Source of the DNA: PCRC01 sp017848435
GTDB lineage: Bacteria; Pseudomonadota; Gammaproteobacteria; Burkholderiales; Burkholderiaceae_C
Direction of reading: 5' to 3'
Assembly: GCA_965284315.1 (NCBI GenBank)
Contig: OZ260072.1
Location: 2,542,001-2,606,000, forward strand
DNA: 64,000 bases
Shown here: positions 41,571 through 50,034 of the stretch, one piece after another
How the letters are laid out: each line of letters starts with the position of its first letter
How positions within the stretch are numbered: position 1 is the first letter of the stretch
The notes under the pieces: generated by a model
Seen by the model: the letters and a program-made list of their open reading frames with translations, nothing else
What the model was told of the DNA's origin: nothing
Databases searched by the model: none
Made by a program: the position numbers and the translations under genes

Positions 41571-41601
41571 ACAGCCGGGTTTTTGTCCGCTTGATCTGAA
41601 C

Positions 41602-41629
41602 TTCAAAAAGGTGACCCGCTGCGAATAAT
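41602..41629 (+). promoter_or_regulatory. candidate promoter of the flhBAFG-fliA operon
   Basis: TTCAAA (41602-41607), 16 bases, AATAAT (41624-41629) fit a sigma-70 type promoter moderately well, four and five of six. Transcription would begin near 41636, just before flhB at 41653. An activator may supply what the -35 lacks. Confidence 0.4.
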
Positions 41630-41652
41630 GGTGCGCAACACCAGGTTCGTGT

Positions 41653-42786
41653 ATGTCCGCCTCAGAAACAAGTCGAGAAGACCGTCAGTTACCCGCCACC
41701 GAGCGCCGCCTGGAGCAGGCGCGCGAGGAAGGCCAGGTCGCGCGGTCCCGCGACCTGGTGCACCTGGTGGTGCTGTGCGTGATGATCGCCTTGATCATGG
41801 CGCTGGGCCCCTGGCTGGCGCAGAGTGCGCTGGAGCTGATGGCCAGCAGCCTGCGTTTTGACCGTGCCGCCGTGTTCGAGTCTGGGCGCATGCTGCCTCG
41901 CCTGTTGCAAAGTGGCATGGCCGGTGGTCAGATCGCGCTGCCGGTCGTGGGCGGTCTGGCGCTGCTCACCGCCGGTGCCACCGTGGTGGTGGGGGGCTGG
42001 AACCTCACCGGCCAAGTGCTCGAACCCAAATTCTCCAAAGTTGACCCGATGGCCGGCCTTGCCCGGCTGTTCGCCGTCCGGCACCTGGCCGACCACAGCC
42101 GGGTGATCGCGGTCACCGCCGGTTTCCTGTGCACGGCCGGCTGGTACGTGTACAGCCACCTAGGCGAGCTGCAGATGCTGGGCCGCATGCCGCTGGAAAA
42201 AGCCATGCAGGTCGGTTTTGAGTGGTTTTCCGCCGGTCTGCTGGGCCTGGTGGTGGTGGCGGTGGTGTCGGCGTTGGTCGATGTGCCGCTGCAACTCTTC
42301 AAGCACCACTCCGAGCTGCGCATGACGCTGGAAGAGGTCAAGCGCGAGAACAAAGAGTCCGAAGGCGACCCGCACATGAAAGGCGAGCGCCGCCGCCGTG
42401 CGCGCAGCATGTCGCGTTCCCGCATGCTGTCGGCGGTGCCCAAGGCCGACGTGATTGTGGTCAACCCAACCCACTACGCGGTAGCCCTGCGCTACGACGA
42501 AACCACCATGCAGGCGCCCCGCATCGTCGCCATGGGGGTGGACCTGGTGGCCCTGAAGATACGGGAAGTGGCCAAGGCCGCACGGGTGCCGATTCTGGAT
42601 GCACCCCCGCTGGCCCGCGCGCTCTACCGCCATGGCGAGGTGGACCGTGAAGTGCCCGTGGTGCTGTACACCGCCGTGGCCCAGGTGCTGGCGTACATCG
42701 CCCGCCTGCGCACCGCGCTCAAGACGCCACCCCCCCCTGACATTGCCGTGCCACCGGGTCTGGACCCGCTGGAGGTCAAGCCATGA
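41653..42786 (+). CDS. flhB: FlhB, export specificity switch protein
   Basis: This 377-residue protein has four membrane segments in the first 215 residues and a cytoplasmic domain with the autocleavage site NPTH in ADVIVVNPTHYAVALRYDE. Cleavage there allows the switch from rod/hook to filament export under FliK control. The N-terminus TERRLEQAREEGQVARSRDL is typical. The last codons overlap flhA by 4 bases. Confidence 0.97.
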   Translation: MSASETSREDRQLPATERRLEQAREEGQVARSRDLVHLVVLCVMIALIMALGPWLAQSALELMASSLRFDRAAVFESGRMLPRLLQSGMAGGQIALPVVGGLALLTAGATVVVGGWNLTGQVLEPKFSKVDPMAGLARLFAVRHLADHSRVIAVTAGFLCTAGWYVYSHLGELQMLGRMPLEKAMQVGFEWFSAGLLGLVVVAVVSALVDVPLQLFKHHSELRMTLEEVKRENKESEGDPHMKGERRRRARSMSRSRMLSAVPKADVIVVNPTHYAVALRYDETTMQAPRIVAMGVDLVALKIREVAKAARVPILDAPPLARALYRHGEVDREVPVVLYTAVAQVLAYIARLRTALKTPPPPDIAVPPGLDPLEVKP

Positions 42787-44867
42787 GCCAGCCCATGACG
42801 CCCGCCTCGGCGCTCGCCCTGCTGCGCCGCATTCCCGACGGCCGCGCGCTGGGCGCGCCACTGCTGATTCTGCTGATCCTGGCGATGATGCTGGTGCCGG
42901 TGCCACCGCTGATCCTCGATTTGATGTTCAGCCTCAACATCGCGGTGGCGCTGGTGGTGCTGATCGTCTCCAGCTACACCAAACGCACGCTGGACTTCGC
43001 CAGTTTCCCCAGCGTGCTGCTGGTCACCACGTTGCTGCGGCTGGCGCTGAACGTGGCGTCTACCCGCGCGGTGCTGATGAACGGCCACACCGGCACGGCC
43101 GCTGCGGGCCATGTGATCGAGTCGTTTGCCGAGTTCATGATCGGTGGCAGCTTGGCGGTGGGCGTGGTGGTGTTTGCGATTCTGACGGTGATCAACTTTG
43201 TGGTGATCACCAAGGGCGCGGGCCGCATTGCGGAGGTGTCAGCCCGCTTTGCGCTGGACGCGATGCCCGGCAAACAGATGGCGATTGACGCCGACCTCGC
43301 CGCCGGCAGCCTGGACGAAAAAGAAGCCCGCCGCCGCCGGCTGGAAGTGACGCAGGAGGCCGAGTTCTACGGTTCGATGGACGGTGCTTCCAAGTTCGTG
43401 CGCGGCGACGCGATCGCCGGTATCCTGATTCTGTTCATCAACCTGCTGGGTGGCCTGGCCATTGGCATGTTCCAGCATGGCATGAGTTTCTCGGCCGCCA
43501 TCAACAACTACGCGCTGCTGGCGATTGGCGACGGCCTGGTGGCCCAGGTGCCGGCACTGGTGATTTCGGTGGCCGCCGGCCTGATCGTGTCGCGTGTGGG
43601 TGAAGACGACATTGGCCGCCAGATTGCCGGCCAGCTCTTCAACATGCCGCGGGCCCTGGGCCTGACGGCGGTGATGATTGGCATGCTGGGCATTGTGCCG
43701 GGCATGCCGCACTTTGCCTTCCTGCTGCTGGCGGCGGTGTTTGGCGGCGGCGCCTGGCTGCTGACGCGCCAGGCCGCCAGCCGCGCGCTGGTGGCACAAC
43801 AAGCCCCGCCCGCACCGGCGGTGGGTGCCGAAGCCACCTGGGACGACGTGTTGCCCATCGACGTGATGTGCCTGGAAGTCGGCTACCGCCTGATTGCGCT
43901 GGTGGACAAGAACCAGGGTGGCGACCTGCTGCAACGCATCAAGGGTGTGCGCAAGAAATTTGCCGCCGAGGTGGGCTTTTTGCCGCCTGCGGTGCACATC
44001 CGCGACAACCTGGAACTGCACCCGTCGTCGTACCGTTTGTTGCTCAAGGGCGTGGTGGTCGGCGAAGGCCAGGCCCAGACCGGCATGTACATGGCCATCA
44101 ACCCCGGCCACATCAACGTGCCGCTGATCGGCACCCCCACCACCGACCCGGCTTTTGGCCTGCAGGCGGTGTGGGTGGAGCAGCGGGTGCGCGAACAGGC
44201 GCAGGCGGCCGGCTACACCGTGGTGGATGCCGCCACCGTGATCGCCACCCACCTGAACCACATCATGCAGACCAACGCTGCGGCGCTGCTGGGCCGGGCC
44301 GAGGTGCAGATGCTGATGGACCACGCCCGCAAGTTCACCCCGGGTCTGGTGGACGACGTGGTGCCCAAGGTGGTGCCGCTGGGCACGGTGCAGAAGGTGC
44401 TGCGCAACCTGCTGGACGAGTCCATCCACATCCGCGACCTGCGCGGCATCCTGGAGCTGTTTGCCGAGTACGGCAGCGCCACCCAGGACGTGACCGAACT
44501 CACCCGCGACCTGCGCGTTGGCCTGTCGCCCGCGTTTGTGCAGAACCTCTATGGCGCCGTGCGCGAGCTGGGCGTGATCGCGGTGGAGCCCGGCCTGGAG
44601 CAGTTGCTGGTGCAGGCCTTGTCGCCCGGCGCCCAGGTGCCGCTGGACCCGTCGATCGCCGACATGCTGAGCGAACAGGCTTCTGAGGCCGCCAAGCTGC
44701 AGGAAGAGGCCGGTGTGCCCGCCTGCTTGCTGGTGCCCGACCGCATCCGCCTGCCGCTGTCGCGCCTGCTGCGCCGCGCCGCGTCGCGCCTGCACGTGCT
44801 GGCGCACTCTGAAATTCCCCGTACCCACTCGATCCGCATCCACCGCGTTATTGGAGCCCACTCATGA
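42783..44867 (+). CDS. flhA: FlhA, export gate protein
   Basis: This 694-residue protein has about eight membrane segments in the first 330 residues, the conserved cytoplasmic FHIPEP-type loop (AGRIAEVSARFALDAMPGKQ), and a large C-terminal cytoplasmic domain that forms the nonameric docking ring. It energises and selects substrates for export. It overlaps flhB and flhF by 4 bases each. Confidence 0.97.
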   Translation: MSQPMTPASALALLRRIPDGRALGAPLLILLILAMMLVPVPPLILDLMFSLNIAVALVVLIVSSYTKRTLDFASFPSVLLVTTLLRLALNVASTRAVLMNGHTGTAAAGHVIESFAEFMIGGSLAVGVVVFAILTVINFVVITKGAGRIAEVSARFALDAMPGKQMAIDADLAAGSLDEKEARRRRLEVTQEAEFYGSMDGASKFVRGDAIAGILILFINLLGGLAIGMFQHGMSFSAAINNYALLAIGDGLVAQVPALVISVAAGLIVSRVGEDDIGRQIAGQLFNMPRALGLTAVMIGMLGIVPGMPHFAFLLLAAVFGGGAWLLTRQAASRALVAQQAPPAPAVGAEATWDDVLPIDVMCLEVGYRLIALVDKNQGGDLLQRIKGVRKKFAAEVGFLPPAVHIRDNLELHPSSYRLLLKGVVVGEGQAQTGMYMAINPGHINVPLIGTPTTDPAFGLQAVWVEQRVREQAQAAGYTVVDAATVIATHLNHIMQTNAAALLGRAEVQMLMDHARKFTPGLVDDVVPKVVPLGTVQKVLRNLLDESIHIRDLRGILELFAEYGSATQDVTELTRDLRVGLSPAFVQNLYGAVRELGVIAVEPGLEQLLVQALSPGAQVPLDPSIADMLSEQASEAAKLQEEAGVPACLLVPDRIRLPLSRLLRRAASRLHVLAHSEIPRTHSIRIHRVIGAHS

Positions 44868-46288
44868 ACGTCCAACGATTCACTGGCAAAAATGCCCGGG
44901 AAGCCATTGCCAAAGTCCGCGCCACTTTAGGTGAACACGCGGTGGTATTGTCCAACCGGCCGATCTCCAGCGGTGTTGAAATCCTGGCCATCCCAGGCAC
45001 CGACGTGCCCGACGCCAGCGCCGCGCCGACCACCCCGTCGGTCGCGCGTGCGGTGGTGACACGCTCGAAAGTGGAGCCGATGAGCACGGTGTCGTTCGAG
45101 ACCTTTGTGCGCGAGCGCCAGAAGCAGCAGGTGGCTGCGCCCGAGAGCGAGGTGCCGGTGTCACCCCAGCGTGCCGCCATGGCCAACGCCCCCCGTGCGC
45201 CCCAGCAGCCTGGCCGCTTTGCAGCGGAAACCTTGGCCGCCACGGCCGCAGTCACCACCAGCACCGTGGCACCCAGTCAACCGGAAAAGGCCCCCGCCAG
45301 CGTGGCCAGCCCGGCCGCGTTCGATGCCAACCAGGTGCTGATGGAAGAGCTGAAGTCGATGCGCAGCATGATCGCCTCGCAGCTGTCGTCGCTGTCGTGG
45401 TTTGACACGGTGCGCCGCAGCCCGGTGCAGACACAGCTGCTGCGCCTGATGCTCAGCAATGGTTTTTCGCCCGCACTGGCCCGCCACATGGTCAACCGCC
45501 TGCCGGCCGACCGCAGCGACGCCGAAGCCGATGCGAGCCAGTGGCTCAAAGACGTGATCTCGCACAACCTGCACTGCATCCCCGAGCAGGAGTCCATCCT
45601 CAACGCCGGGGGCGTGTTCGCGCTGGTCGGCCCGACCGGGGTGGGCAAGACCACCACCACGGCCAAGATTGCCGCCGGCTTTGCGCTCAAACATGGCGCT
45701 GGCTCGGTGGGCCTGATCACCATGGACACCTACCGCATGGCTGCGTCCGACCAGCTGCGGGCCTTTGGCCGCCTGCTCAATATTCCGGTGCACACCGCGC
45801 GCGACGCCGCGTCACTGGCCGACCTGCTGGAGCTGTTTGACAAAAAGCAGCTGGTGCTGATCGACACCGTGGGTGCCAGCCAGCGCGACCAGCGCCTGGC
45901 CGAGCTGTTTGCCGCCTTGCCAGCCAAGGTCACCCGCCTGATGGTGCTGAACGCCGCCGCCCAGGCCGAAACGCTGGACGAAGTGGTACAGACCTATGGC
46001 CAAGGCCCCGGTACCCGCTGCGTCATCACCAAGCTGGACGAGGCGGTGAAAACCGGCGGTGCGGTGGACGTGGTGGTGCGGCGCCACCTGCGGGTGGAAG
46101 GGATTGCCAACGGCCAGCGCGTACCGGAGGACTGGCACAGCGCCAGGTCACAGCTGCTGGCCCAGAAAGCCCTGCAGACCCGCCCATCCTCGGTGTTTAC
46201 CACCGACGACAGCGAGCTGGGCCTGGTGATGACCGCCCCCGAAATTGCCTGGATGAACGCCAGCATGACCGAGAGCCGCCATGCTTGA
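44864..46288 (+). CDS. flhF: FlhF, SRP-type GTPase controlling flagellar placement
   Basis: This 474-residue protein has a variable basic N-terminal region, a helical N domain and the SRP GTPase G domain: the P-loop is FALVGPTGVGKTTTTAKIAA, followed by LITMDTYRMAASDQLRAFGR, VLIDTVGASQRDQRLAELFA and ITKLDEAVKTGGAVDVVVRR. FlhF sets the place and often the number of polar flagella. It overlaps flhG by 8 bases. Confidence 0.96.
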   Translation: MNVQRFTGKNAREAIAKVRATLGEHAVVLSNRPISSGVEILAIPGTDVPDASAAPTTPSVARAVVTRSKVEPMSTVSFETFVRERQKQQVAAPESEVPVSPQRAAMANAPRAPQQPGRFAAETLAATAAVTTSTVAPSQPEKAPASVASPAAFDANQVLMEELKSMRSMIASQLSSLSWFDTVRRSPVQTQLLRLMLSNGFSPALARHMVNRLPADRSDAEADASQWLKDVISHNLHCIPEQESILNAGGVFALVGPTGVGKTTTTAKIAAGFALKHGAGSVGLITMDTYRMAASDQLRAFGRLLNIPVHTARDAASLADLLELFDKKQLVLIDTVGASQRDQRLAELFAALPAKVTRLMVLNAAAQAETLDEVVQTYGQGPGTRCVITKLDEAVKTGGAVDVVVRRHLRVEGIANGQRVPEDWHSARSQLLAQKALQTRPSSVFTTDDSELGLVMTAPEIAWMNASMTESRHA

Positions 46289-47042
46289 CCAGGGCCGTGA
46301 CCAGGCCGCAGGCTTGCGGCGGCTGATGGGCCGTCCAGCATTGAACCTGATGGCTTTCCCGCTCAGCGCGAACGACGCGCAAGGTGGTGCCTGGGTCGGC
46401 CAGGTGGCCCGCACGCTGCACAGCCTGGGTTCGCGCGCGCTGGTGATCGATGCCAGTGGCGGTGAAGTCGCCCGTGCGCTGGGCGTGGCCCGGCCCACTC
46501 GAGAACTGATGGACCTGCTGGCCGGCCGCCACCGCTTTGACGACGTGGCCACCGTGACCCGCGAAGGTGTCACCCTGGTGCGTGCCGACGCCGGGCTGGA
46601 CGCGTTCGTCGCCTCGGGCGGCGCACCGCAAGACCTGCTGCGCGGCTTTGCCGATTTGTCCCACGGTTTTGACGTGCTGCTGCTGGCCATGCCCGCCGGT
46701 GAACTGGCCTCACTGACGTCGCCTACCAACACCGTGCCGGTGATGGTGGCCGACGCTGGCCCCGAGGGGGTGCAGCAGGCCTACGCCACCATCAAACAAC
46801 TCTCGGCCGACTTTGGCTACGGCCAGTTTGCGCTGGCCCTGCGCGGCGCCGTCGGCCCCGGCGAGGCGATGGCGGTCCACGCCCGCGTGGCCCACGCCGC
46901 CCGCACATTTTTGAACGCTGGCGTCACGCTGGCAGGCTGGGTACCGGCCGCCGCTGCAGGCGGTGCGGTAACCCATGCGGCGCTGGAGCGGCTGGTCCAG
47001 TCGCTGCTCGACACCGCATCCACCCCTGTGTTCAGGCACTGA
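46281..47042 (+). CDS. flhG: FlhG-like protein lacking the P-loop
   Basis: This 253-residue protein stands in the FlhG (FleN) position after flhF. Residues 7-13 read DQAAGLR, matching the DQAxxLR motif by which FlhG stimulates the FlhF GTPase. The following region aligns by position with MinD/ParA ATPases, but where they have the deviant Walker A loop (KGGxGKT) this protein reads PLSANDAQGGAWVGQ, with no lysine or GKT. The segment at the Walker B position reads VLLLAMPAGE and lacks the usual aspartate. It is probably unable to hydrolyse ATP by the usual mechanism. It overlaps flhF by 8 bases; the fliA start at 47064 lies 21 bases after its stop. Confidence 0.8.
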   Translation: MLDQGRDQAAGLRRLMGRPALNLMAFPLSANDAQGGAWVGQVARTLHSLGSRALVIDASGGEVARALGVARPTRELMDLLAGRHRFDDVATVTREGVTLVRADAGLDAFVASGGAPQDLLRGFADLSHGFDVLLLAMPAGELASLTSPTNTVPVMVADAGPEGVQQAYATIKQLSADFGYGQFALALRGAVGPGEAMAVHARVAHAARTFLNAGVTLAGWVPAAAAGGAVTHAALERLVQSLLDTASTPVFRH

Positions 47043-47063
47043 TTCATGTTGGAGAACCATACG

Positions 47064-47777
47064 ATGTACACCGCCAAAGGCACTTTGCAACGCACCGCTG
47101 GCATTGAGCAGTACCTGCCGATGGTGCGCCGACAGGCGTCCAAGATGATTGGCCGCCTGCCCGCCAACGTGGAGCTGGACGACCTGATCCAGGCCGGCAC
47201 CATGGGCCTGATGGACGCGATGCAGCGCTACGAGCAAGGCCATGGCGCCGAGTTCGAGACCTTTGCCATGCTGCGCGTGCGTGGCGCCATGCTCGACGAG
47301 TTGCGCGGTGCCGACTGGGTGCCCCGTTCGGTACGCAAGAGCCAGCGCGGCATTGCCGAGGCGGTGCACAAGCTGGAGCAGAGGCTCCGCCGCGCGCCCA
47401 AGGACACAGAAATTGCCGCCGAACTCAAGGTGTCACTGGAGCAGTACCACGACATGTTGACCGACGTGCGCGGTGCGCAGCTGGTCTACATCGGCGACTA
47501 CGACTCGGAAGACGGCGAGTCCAGCTACCTGGACCGCCACATGTCGGACGACAGTTCCAACCCGGCCGACCAACTCACCGACCAGCGCTTCCGCCAGGCG
47601 CTGGTGAACGCCATCACCCAGCTGCCCGAGCGCGAGCAGTACATCATGAGCATGTACTACGAGCACGACATGAACCTGAAGGAAATTGCCGCCGTGCTGG
47701 GCGTGACCGAGTCCCGTGTCTGCCAGCTGCACAGCCAGGCGGTGGCCCGCCTGCGTTCGCGCCTGAAGGAGTGGTGA
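47064..47777 (+). CDS. fliA: FliA, flagellar sigma factor (sigma-28)
   Basis: This protein of about 237 residues has sigma regions 2 (VELDDLIQAGTMGLMDAMQR; FETFAMLRVRGAMLDELRGA), 3 and 4 (LPEREQYIMSMYYEHDMNLK; VLGVTESRVCQLHSQAVARL) in the typical FliA form. It directs RNA polymerase to late flagellar and chemotaxis promoters and is held by FlgM until hook completion. The start at 47064 is chosen because GGAGA stands about 8 bases before it. ATG at 47046 is possible. Confidence 0.96.
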   Translation: MYTAKGTLQRTAGIEQYLPMVRRQASKMIGRLPANVELDDLIQAGTMGLMDAMQRYEQGHGAEFETFAMLRVRGAMLDELRGADWVPRSVRKSQRGIAEAVHKLEQRLRRAPKDTEIAAELKVSLEQYHDMLTDVRGAQLVYIGDYDSEDGESSYLDRHMSDDSSNPADQLTDQRFRQALVNAITQLPEREQYIMSMYYEHDMNLKEIAAVLGVTESRVCQLHSQAVARLRSRLKEW

Positions 47778-47802
47778 GCCGGAAAACCGGCTGAAAAGCC
47801 GG
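47777..47802 (+). terminator. two overlapping alternative stem-loops after fliA
   Basis: AGCCGG (47777-47782), CCGGCT (47787-47792) and AGCCGG (47797-47802) alternate with AAAA and GAAA loops, so the middle arm can pair with either neighbour. The first arm overlaps the fliA stop. TAAAAA follows. They may end transcription from the flhBAFG-fliA operon. Confidence 0.5.
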
Positions 47803-47873
47803 TAAAAACGGCCTCAGAGCGCCATTTCAGGCCCGTCAGAGCCTGTGGGGGGGAGAATTTAGGGTCTTTTATG

Positions 47874-47920
47874 CCACAAGCCCTAGTACAGGCTTGTGGT
47901 TAAGCTATCGAAAACGTAGC
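47874..47920 (+). repeat. dispersed AT-rich hairpin repeat, copy 3 (intergenic fliA-flgN)
   Basis: CCACAAGCC (47874-47882) pairs perfectly with GGCTTGTGG (47891-47899), then GCTATCGAAAACGTAGC (47904-47920) forms a second hairpin. Its parts align in order with copies 1 (4.05 kb) and 2 (7.87 kb). Lying in a gap between convergent genes, it may also act as a two-way terminator. Confidence 0.65.
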
Positions 47921-47942
47921 AAAACGCGGCTGACGCGCAGGC

Positions 47943-48320
47943 TCAGGCAGAGCCCATCGCTCGGGTGCTCAGCGACGACACCAGCAAACCGGCGGGGGCA
48001 TAGACCCGGCGGGCCTGCATCTCGGAAATGTGGCTGTGAGAGTGGCCCAGGGCGTCCAGCGACCGGCGAACGTCTGACTGGCGACGGTTCAGCATGGTGC
48101 CCACGGTCATGGCCTGCTTCTGAATGGCTTCCACCCGCTGGCGTTGCGCGGCCATGTGCGGTGTGCCAGCGTGGACCAGCAACTGCCCCAACGCGGACGA
48201 CAGGCGGGTGCCCAGCACCGGCAGCGAATCGGCCGTGCCCTCCAGCACCAGTGCACGCTGGCTTTCCAGCAGCAGCTCGATGCTGTCCAACAACTGGTCC
48301 AGGGTGGGCTGTGGGGTCAT
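47943..48320 (-). CDS. flgN: FlgN, chaperone of hook-filament junction proteins
   Basis: This 125-residue helical protein has the FlgN pattern: LDQLLDSIELLLESQRALVL at the start, a middle coiled coil and a C-terminal SHSHISEMQARRVYAPAG. It escorts FlgK and FlgL to the export gate and links to FlgM translation in enterics. It lies 11 bases after flgM, convergent with fliA. Confidence 0.9.
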   Translation of the reverse strand: MTPQPTLDQLLDSIELLLESQRALVLEGTADSLPVLGTRLSSALGQLLVHAGTPHMAAQRQRVEAIQKQAMTVGTMLNRRQSDVRRSLDALGHSHSHISEMQARRVYAPAGLLVSSLSTRAMGSA

Positions 48321-48331
48321 AGCGGTGTGTT

Positions 48332-48625
48332 TCAGGAGGCGCGTGGGCGGAGCAGGGCGCTCGCCTCGGCGATCAGGCGGTCGGAAATCACTTCCGGGTT
48401 GACGTTGAAGCGGCCTTGCTTGATGGCCTCCTTGATGGCCTCCACCTTGGCGCTGTCAAAGTCCACCGTGGTGTTGGGTGCGCCAATTCGGGCGCCCGCG
48501 GCCGACAGGTCGACCCGGTCGACGCCCTGGGTGGCCGCACCAGACACTACCTTGGTGGCCGGTTTGCCACGCGCCGCCGCGTCGGGCGTGGCGGTGCTGA
48601 TTTCTGGGGGAAGTCCGATTTTCAT
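48332..48625 (-). CDS. flgM: FlgM, anti-sigma-28 factor
   Basis: This 97-residue protein has the FlgM layout: an unstructured, A/T/P-rich N-terminus and the C-terminal sigma-binding helices VEAIKEAIKQGRFNVNPEVI with SDRLIAEASALLRP. It binds FliA until it is exported through the finished hook. An excellent sigma-28 promoter stands about 40 bases upstream, so FlgM is part of its own target's regulon, as in enterics. Confidence 0.95.
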   Translation of the reverse strand: MKIGLPPEISTATPDAAARGKPATKVVSGAATQGVDRVDLSAAGARIGAPNTTVDFDSAKVEAIKEAIKQGRFNVNPEVISDRLIAEASALLRPRAS

Positions 48626-48663
48626 AAAGTGCTCCAGTCAGACAATGCTCATCTTAGGAACTT

Positions 48664-48690
48664 TTTTCGGCATGCCTTCAGCAAACTGTA
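48664..48690 (-). promoter_or_regulatory. sigma-28 (FliA) promoter of flgM
   Basis: Read on the minus strand: TACAGTTT (48690-48683), exactly 11 bases, GCCGAAAA (48671-48664). Against TAAAGTTT-N11-GCCGATAA this is seven of eight and seven of eight with ideal spacing. The start would be about 48657, roughly 30 bases before flgM. It is the best FliA promoter in the window. Confidence 0.8.
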
Positions 48691-48747
48691 GGGCTGCCGG
48701 CACGCAAAGTCCGAATTCCTGAGCTGTGGTGTGTCTCTGGCTTCCTT

Positions 48748-49470
48748 TCAGGGCTGCAGGTCCACGATCCGACCCGCCCGCGCCACACCGGTCACGGTGC
48801 GGCCAAAGTCGGTTCGCACCCGCACCGGCTGGCCGTCGGCCGCCGTGCCCAGCGACTGGCCCGACGCGGTGATGGCAAAACCACCGCCCAGCACCCGCAG
48901 CCGCACCACGTCGCCAGCCGTCACCACCGTGGCGGCTCGCACCGCGTCGGCATGCACGGTTTGGCCGGCCTGCAGCGGTCGCACCAGCACCTTGCCCAGC
49001 AGCGACTCGGTGCCGCGCGGCAGGCCGGCGCGTTCGCGCGTCAGCTCCACCTCGGTTTCGCGCAGGTCATTGGCACCCAGCGTCGTGCCGGCGGGCAGGG
49101 CAGACGCCGCCACCCACGCCGGGCCCCAGACCGAAACGGTCACCGGGAACAGCACGCGCCAGTTGGCACCGTCCACACAGCGCACCCCCACCGAGGCACG
49201 GCCCCACAGGCGCATGCCTGCCGGCACGAACGGCTCTGACCGGAGGCAGGGCGCCACCGGTGCCTGGGCCTCGGGCATGCCCAATTGCACTTCCACCCGC
49301 GCGGCGGGGTCGTTCACCGCCAGTTGCGCCTGCTGCAAGGCATAGGCGCGCAGTTCGTCGGCCGTCATCAGCGGTTGCGCGGTCTGCGCCCACAGCGGCA
49401 GCGCCAGGCACAGGGCCAAGGCGCTGGCGGTGCGTGAAACAGAACGTAATAGAGGACGCGTGAACGGCAT
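48748..49470 (-). CDS. flgA: FlgA, P-ring assembly chaperone
   Basis: This protein of about 240 residues has a signal peptide (LLRSVSRTASALALCLALPLWA) and the C-terminal SAF-type domain of FlgA: TTLGANDLRETEVELTRERA, VRPLQAGQTVHADAVRAATV and ending TGVARAGRIVDLQP. It helps FlgI assemble in the periplasm. A start at 49491 (MRFLRHT) would add seven residues, and neither start has a convincing ribosome site. It is divergent from flgB and, with a 122-base gap, upstream of flgM. Confidence 0.92.
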   Translation of the reverse strand: MPFTRPLLRSVSRTASALALCLALPLWAQTAQPLMTADELRAYALQQAQLAVNDPAARVEVQLGMPEAQAPVAPCLRSEPFVPAGMRLWGRASVGVRCVDGANWRVLFPVTVSVWGPAWVAASALPAGTTLGANDLRETEVELTRERAGLPRGTESLLGKVLVRPLQAGQTVHADAVRAATVVTAGDVVRLRVLGGGFAITASGQSLGTAADGQPVRVRTDFGRTVTGVARAGRIVDLQP

Positions 49471-49622
49471 GGTGTGGCGGAGAAATCGCATGTGCCACTG
49501 TAGGCATCTGCCATGCGCGGCGCTGCGCGATAAGCCGCACAAACAGGCGTCTTTTCTGGCCTTTGCAAATCCGTTACATGCCGATACTCATTTCAAACCT
49601 CCCACCTCCGGGTGTTCCCACC

Positions 49623-50009
49623 ATGACGCAACCCTTGACATCTCTTCTCGACCGACAAGGCCGGGTACTTGAGCTTCTGGCGCAACGTCAGCAAGTTTTG
49701 GCCGGAAATATTGCCAATGCCGACACCCCTGGCTACAAGGCGCAGGACGTGGACTTCGCCAGTGCCCTGAAGCAGGCCCAGGTGGTGCAGACCGCCGCCC
49801 ACAAGGCGCACCTGCCGCTGGCTGGCAGCGCCGACGGCAAGGCGGCGGTGGTTTTCCGCGCCGCAGAACAACCCAGTATCGACGGCAACACCGTGGACCT
49901 CGACCGCGAACGTGCCAACTTTGCCGACAACGCGATGCGTTACGAAGCCACGCTGCGTTTCATCAACGGCCATGTGCGGACCATGTTGTCCGCCATCACC
50001 GGCCAGTAA
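49623..50009 (+). CDS. flgB: FlgB, proximal rod protein
   Basis: This 128-residue protein has the rod-family N-terminus VLAGNIANADTPGYKAQDVD and ends with RYEATLRFINGHVRTMLSAI. The start at 49623 (MTQPLTS) is preferred over 49563, which adds an unconserved leader. FlgB forms the proximal rod with FlgC and FlgF. It is the first gene of flgBCDEFGHIJKL, divergent from flgA. Confidence 0.94.
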   Translation: MTQPLTSLLDRQGRVLELLAQRQQVLAGNIANADTPGYKAQDVDFASALKQAQVVQTAAHKAHLPLAGSADGKAAVVFRAAEQPSIDGNTVDLDRERANFADNAMRYEATLRFINGHVRTMLSAITGQ

Positions 50010-50034
50010 GCCCCGGCCCTGAAAGGAAACCACC

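Noticed and set aside
43239..44861. 540-codon minus-strand frame opposite flhA
   Set aside because: Antisense shadow of flhA with the same H/Q/R-rich composition as other shadows.
49580..49587. GCCGATAC upstream of flgB as a sigma-28 box
   Set aside because: No TAAA-like sequence stands 15 bases upstream, and flgB is normally an early gene under other control.
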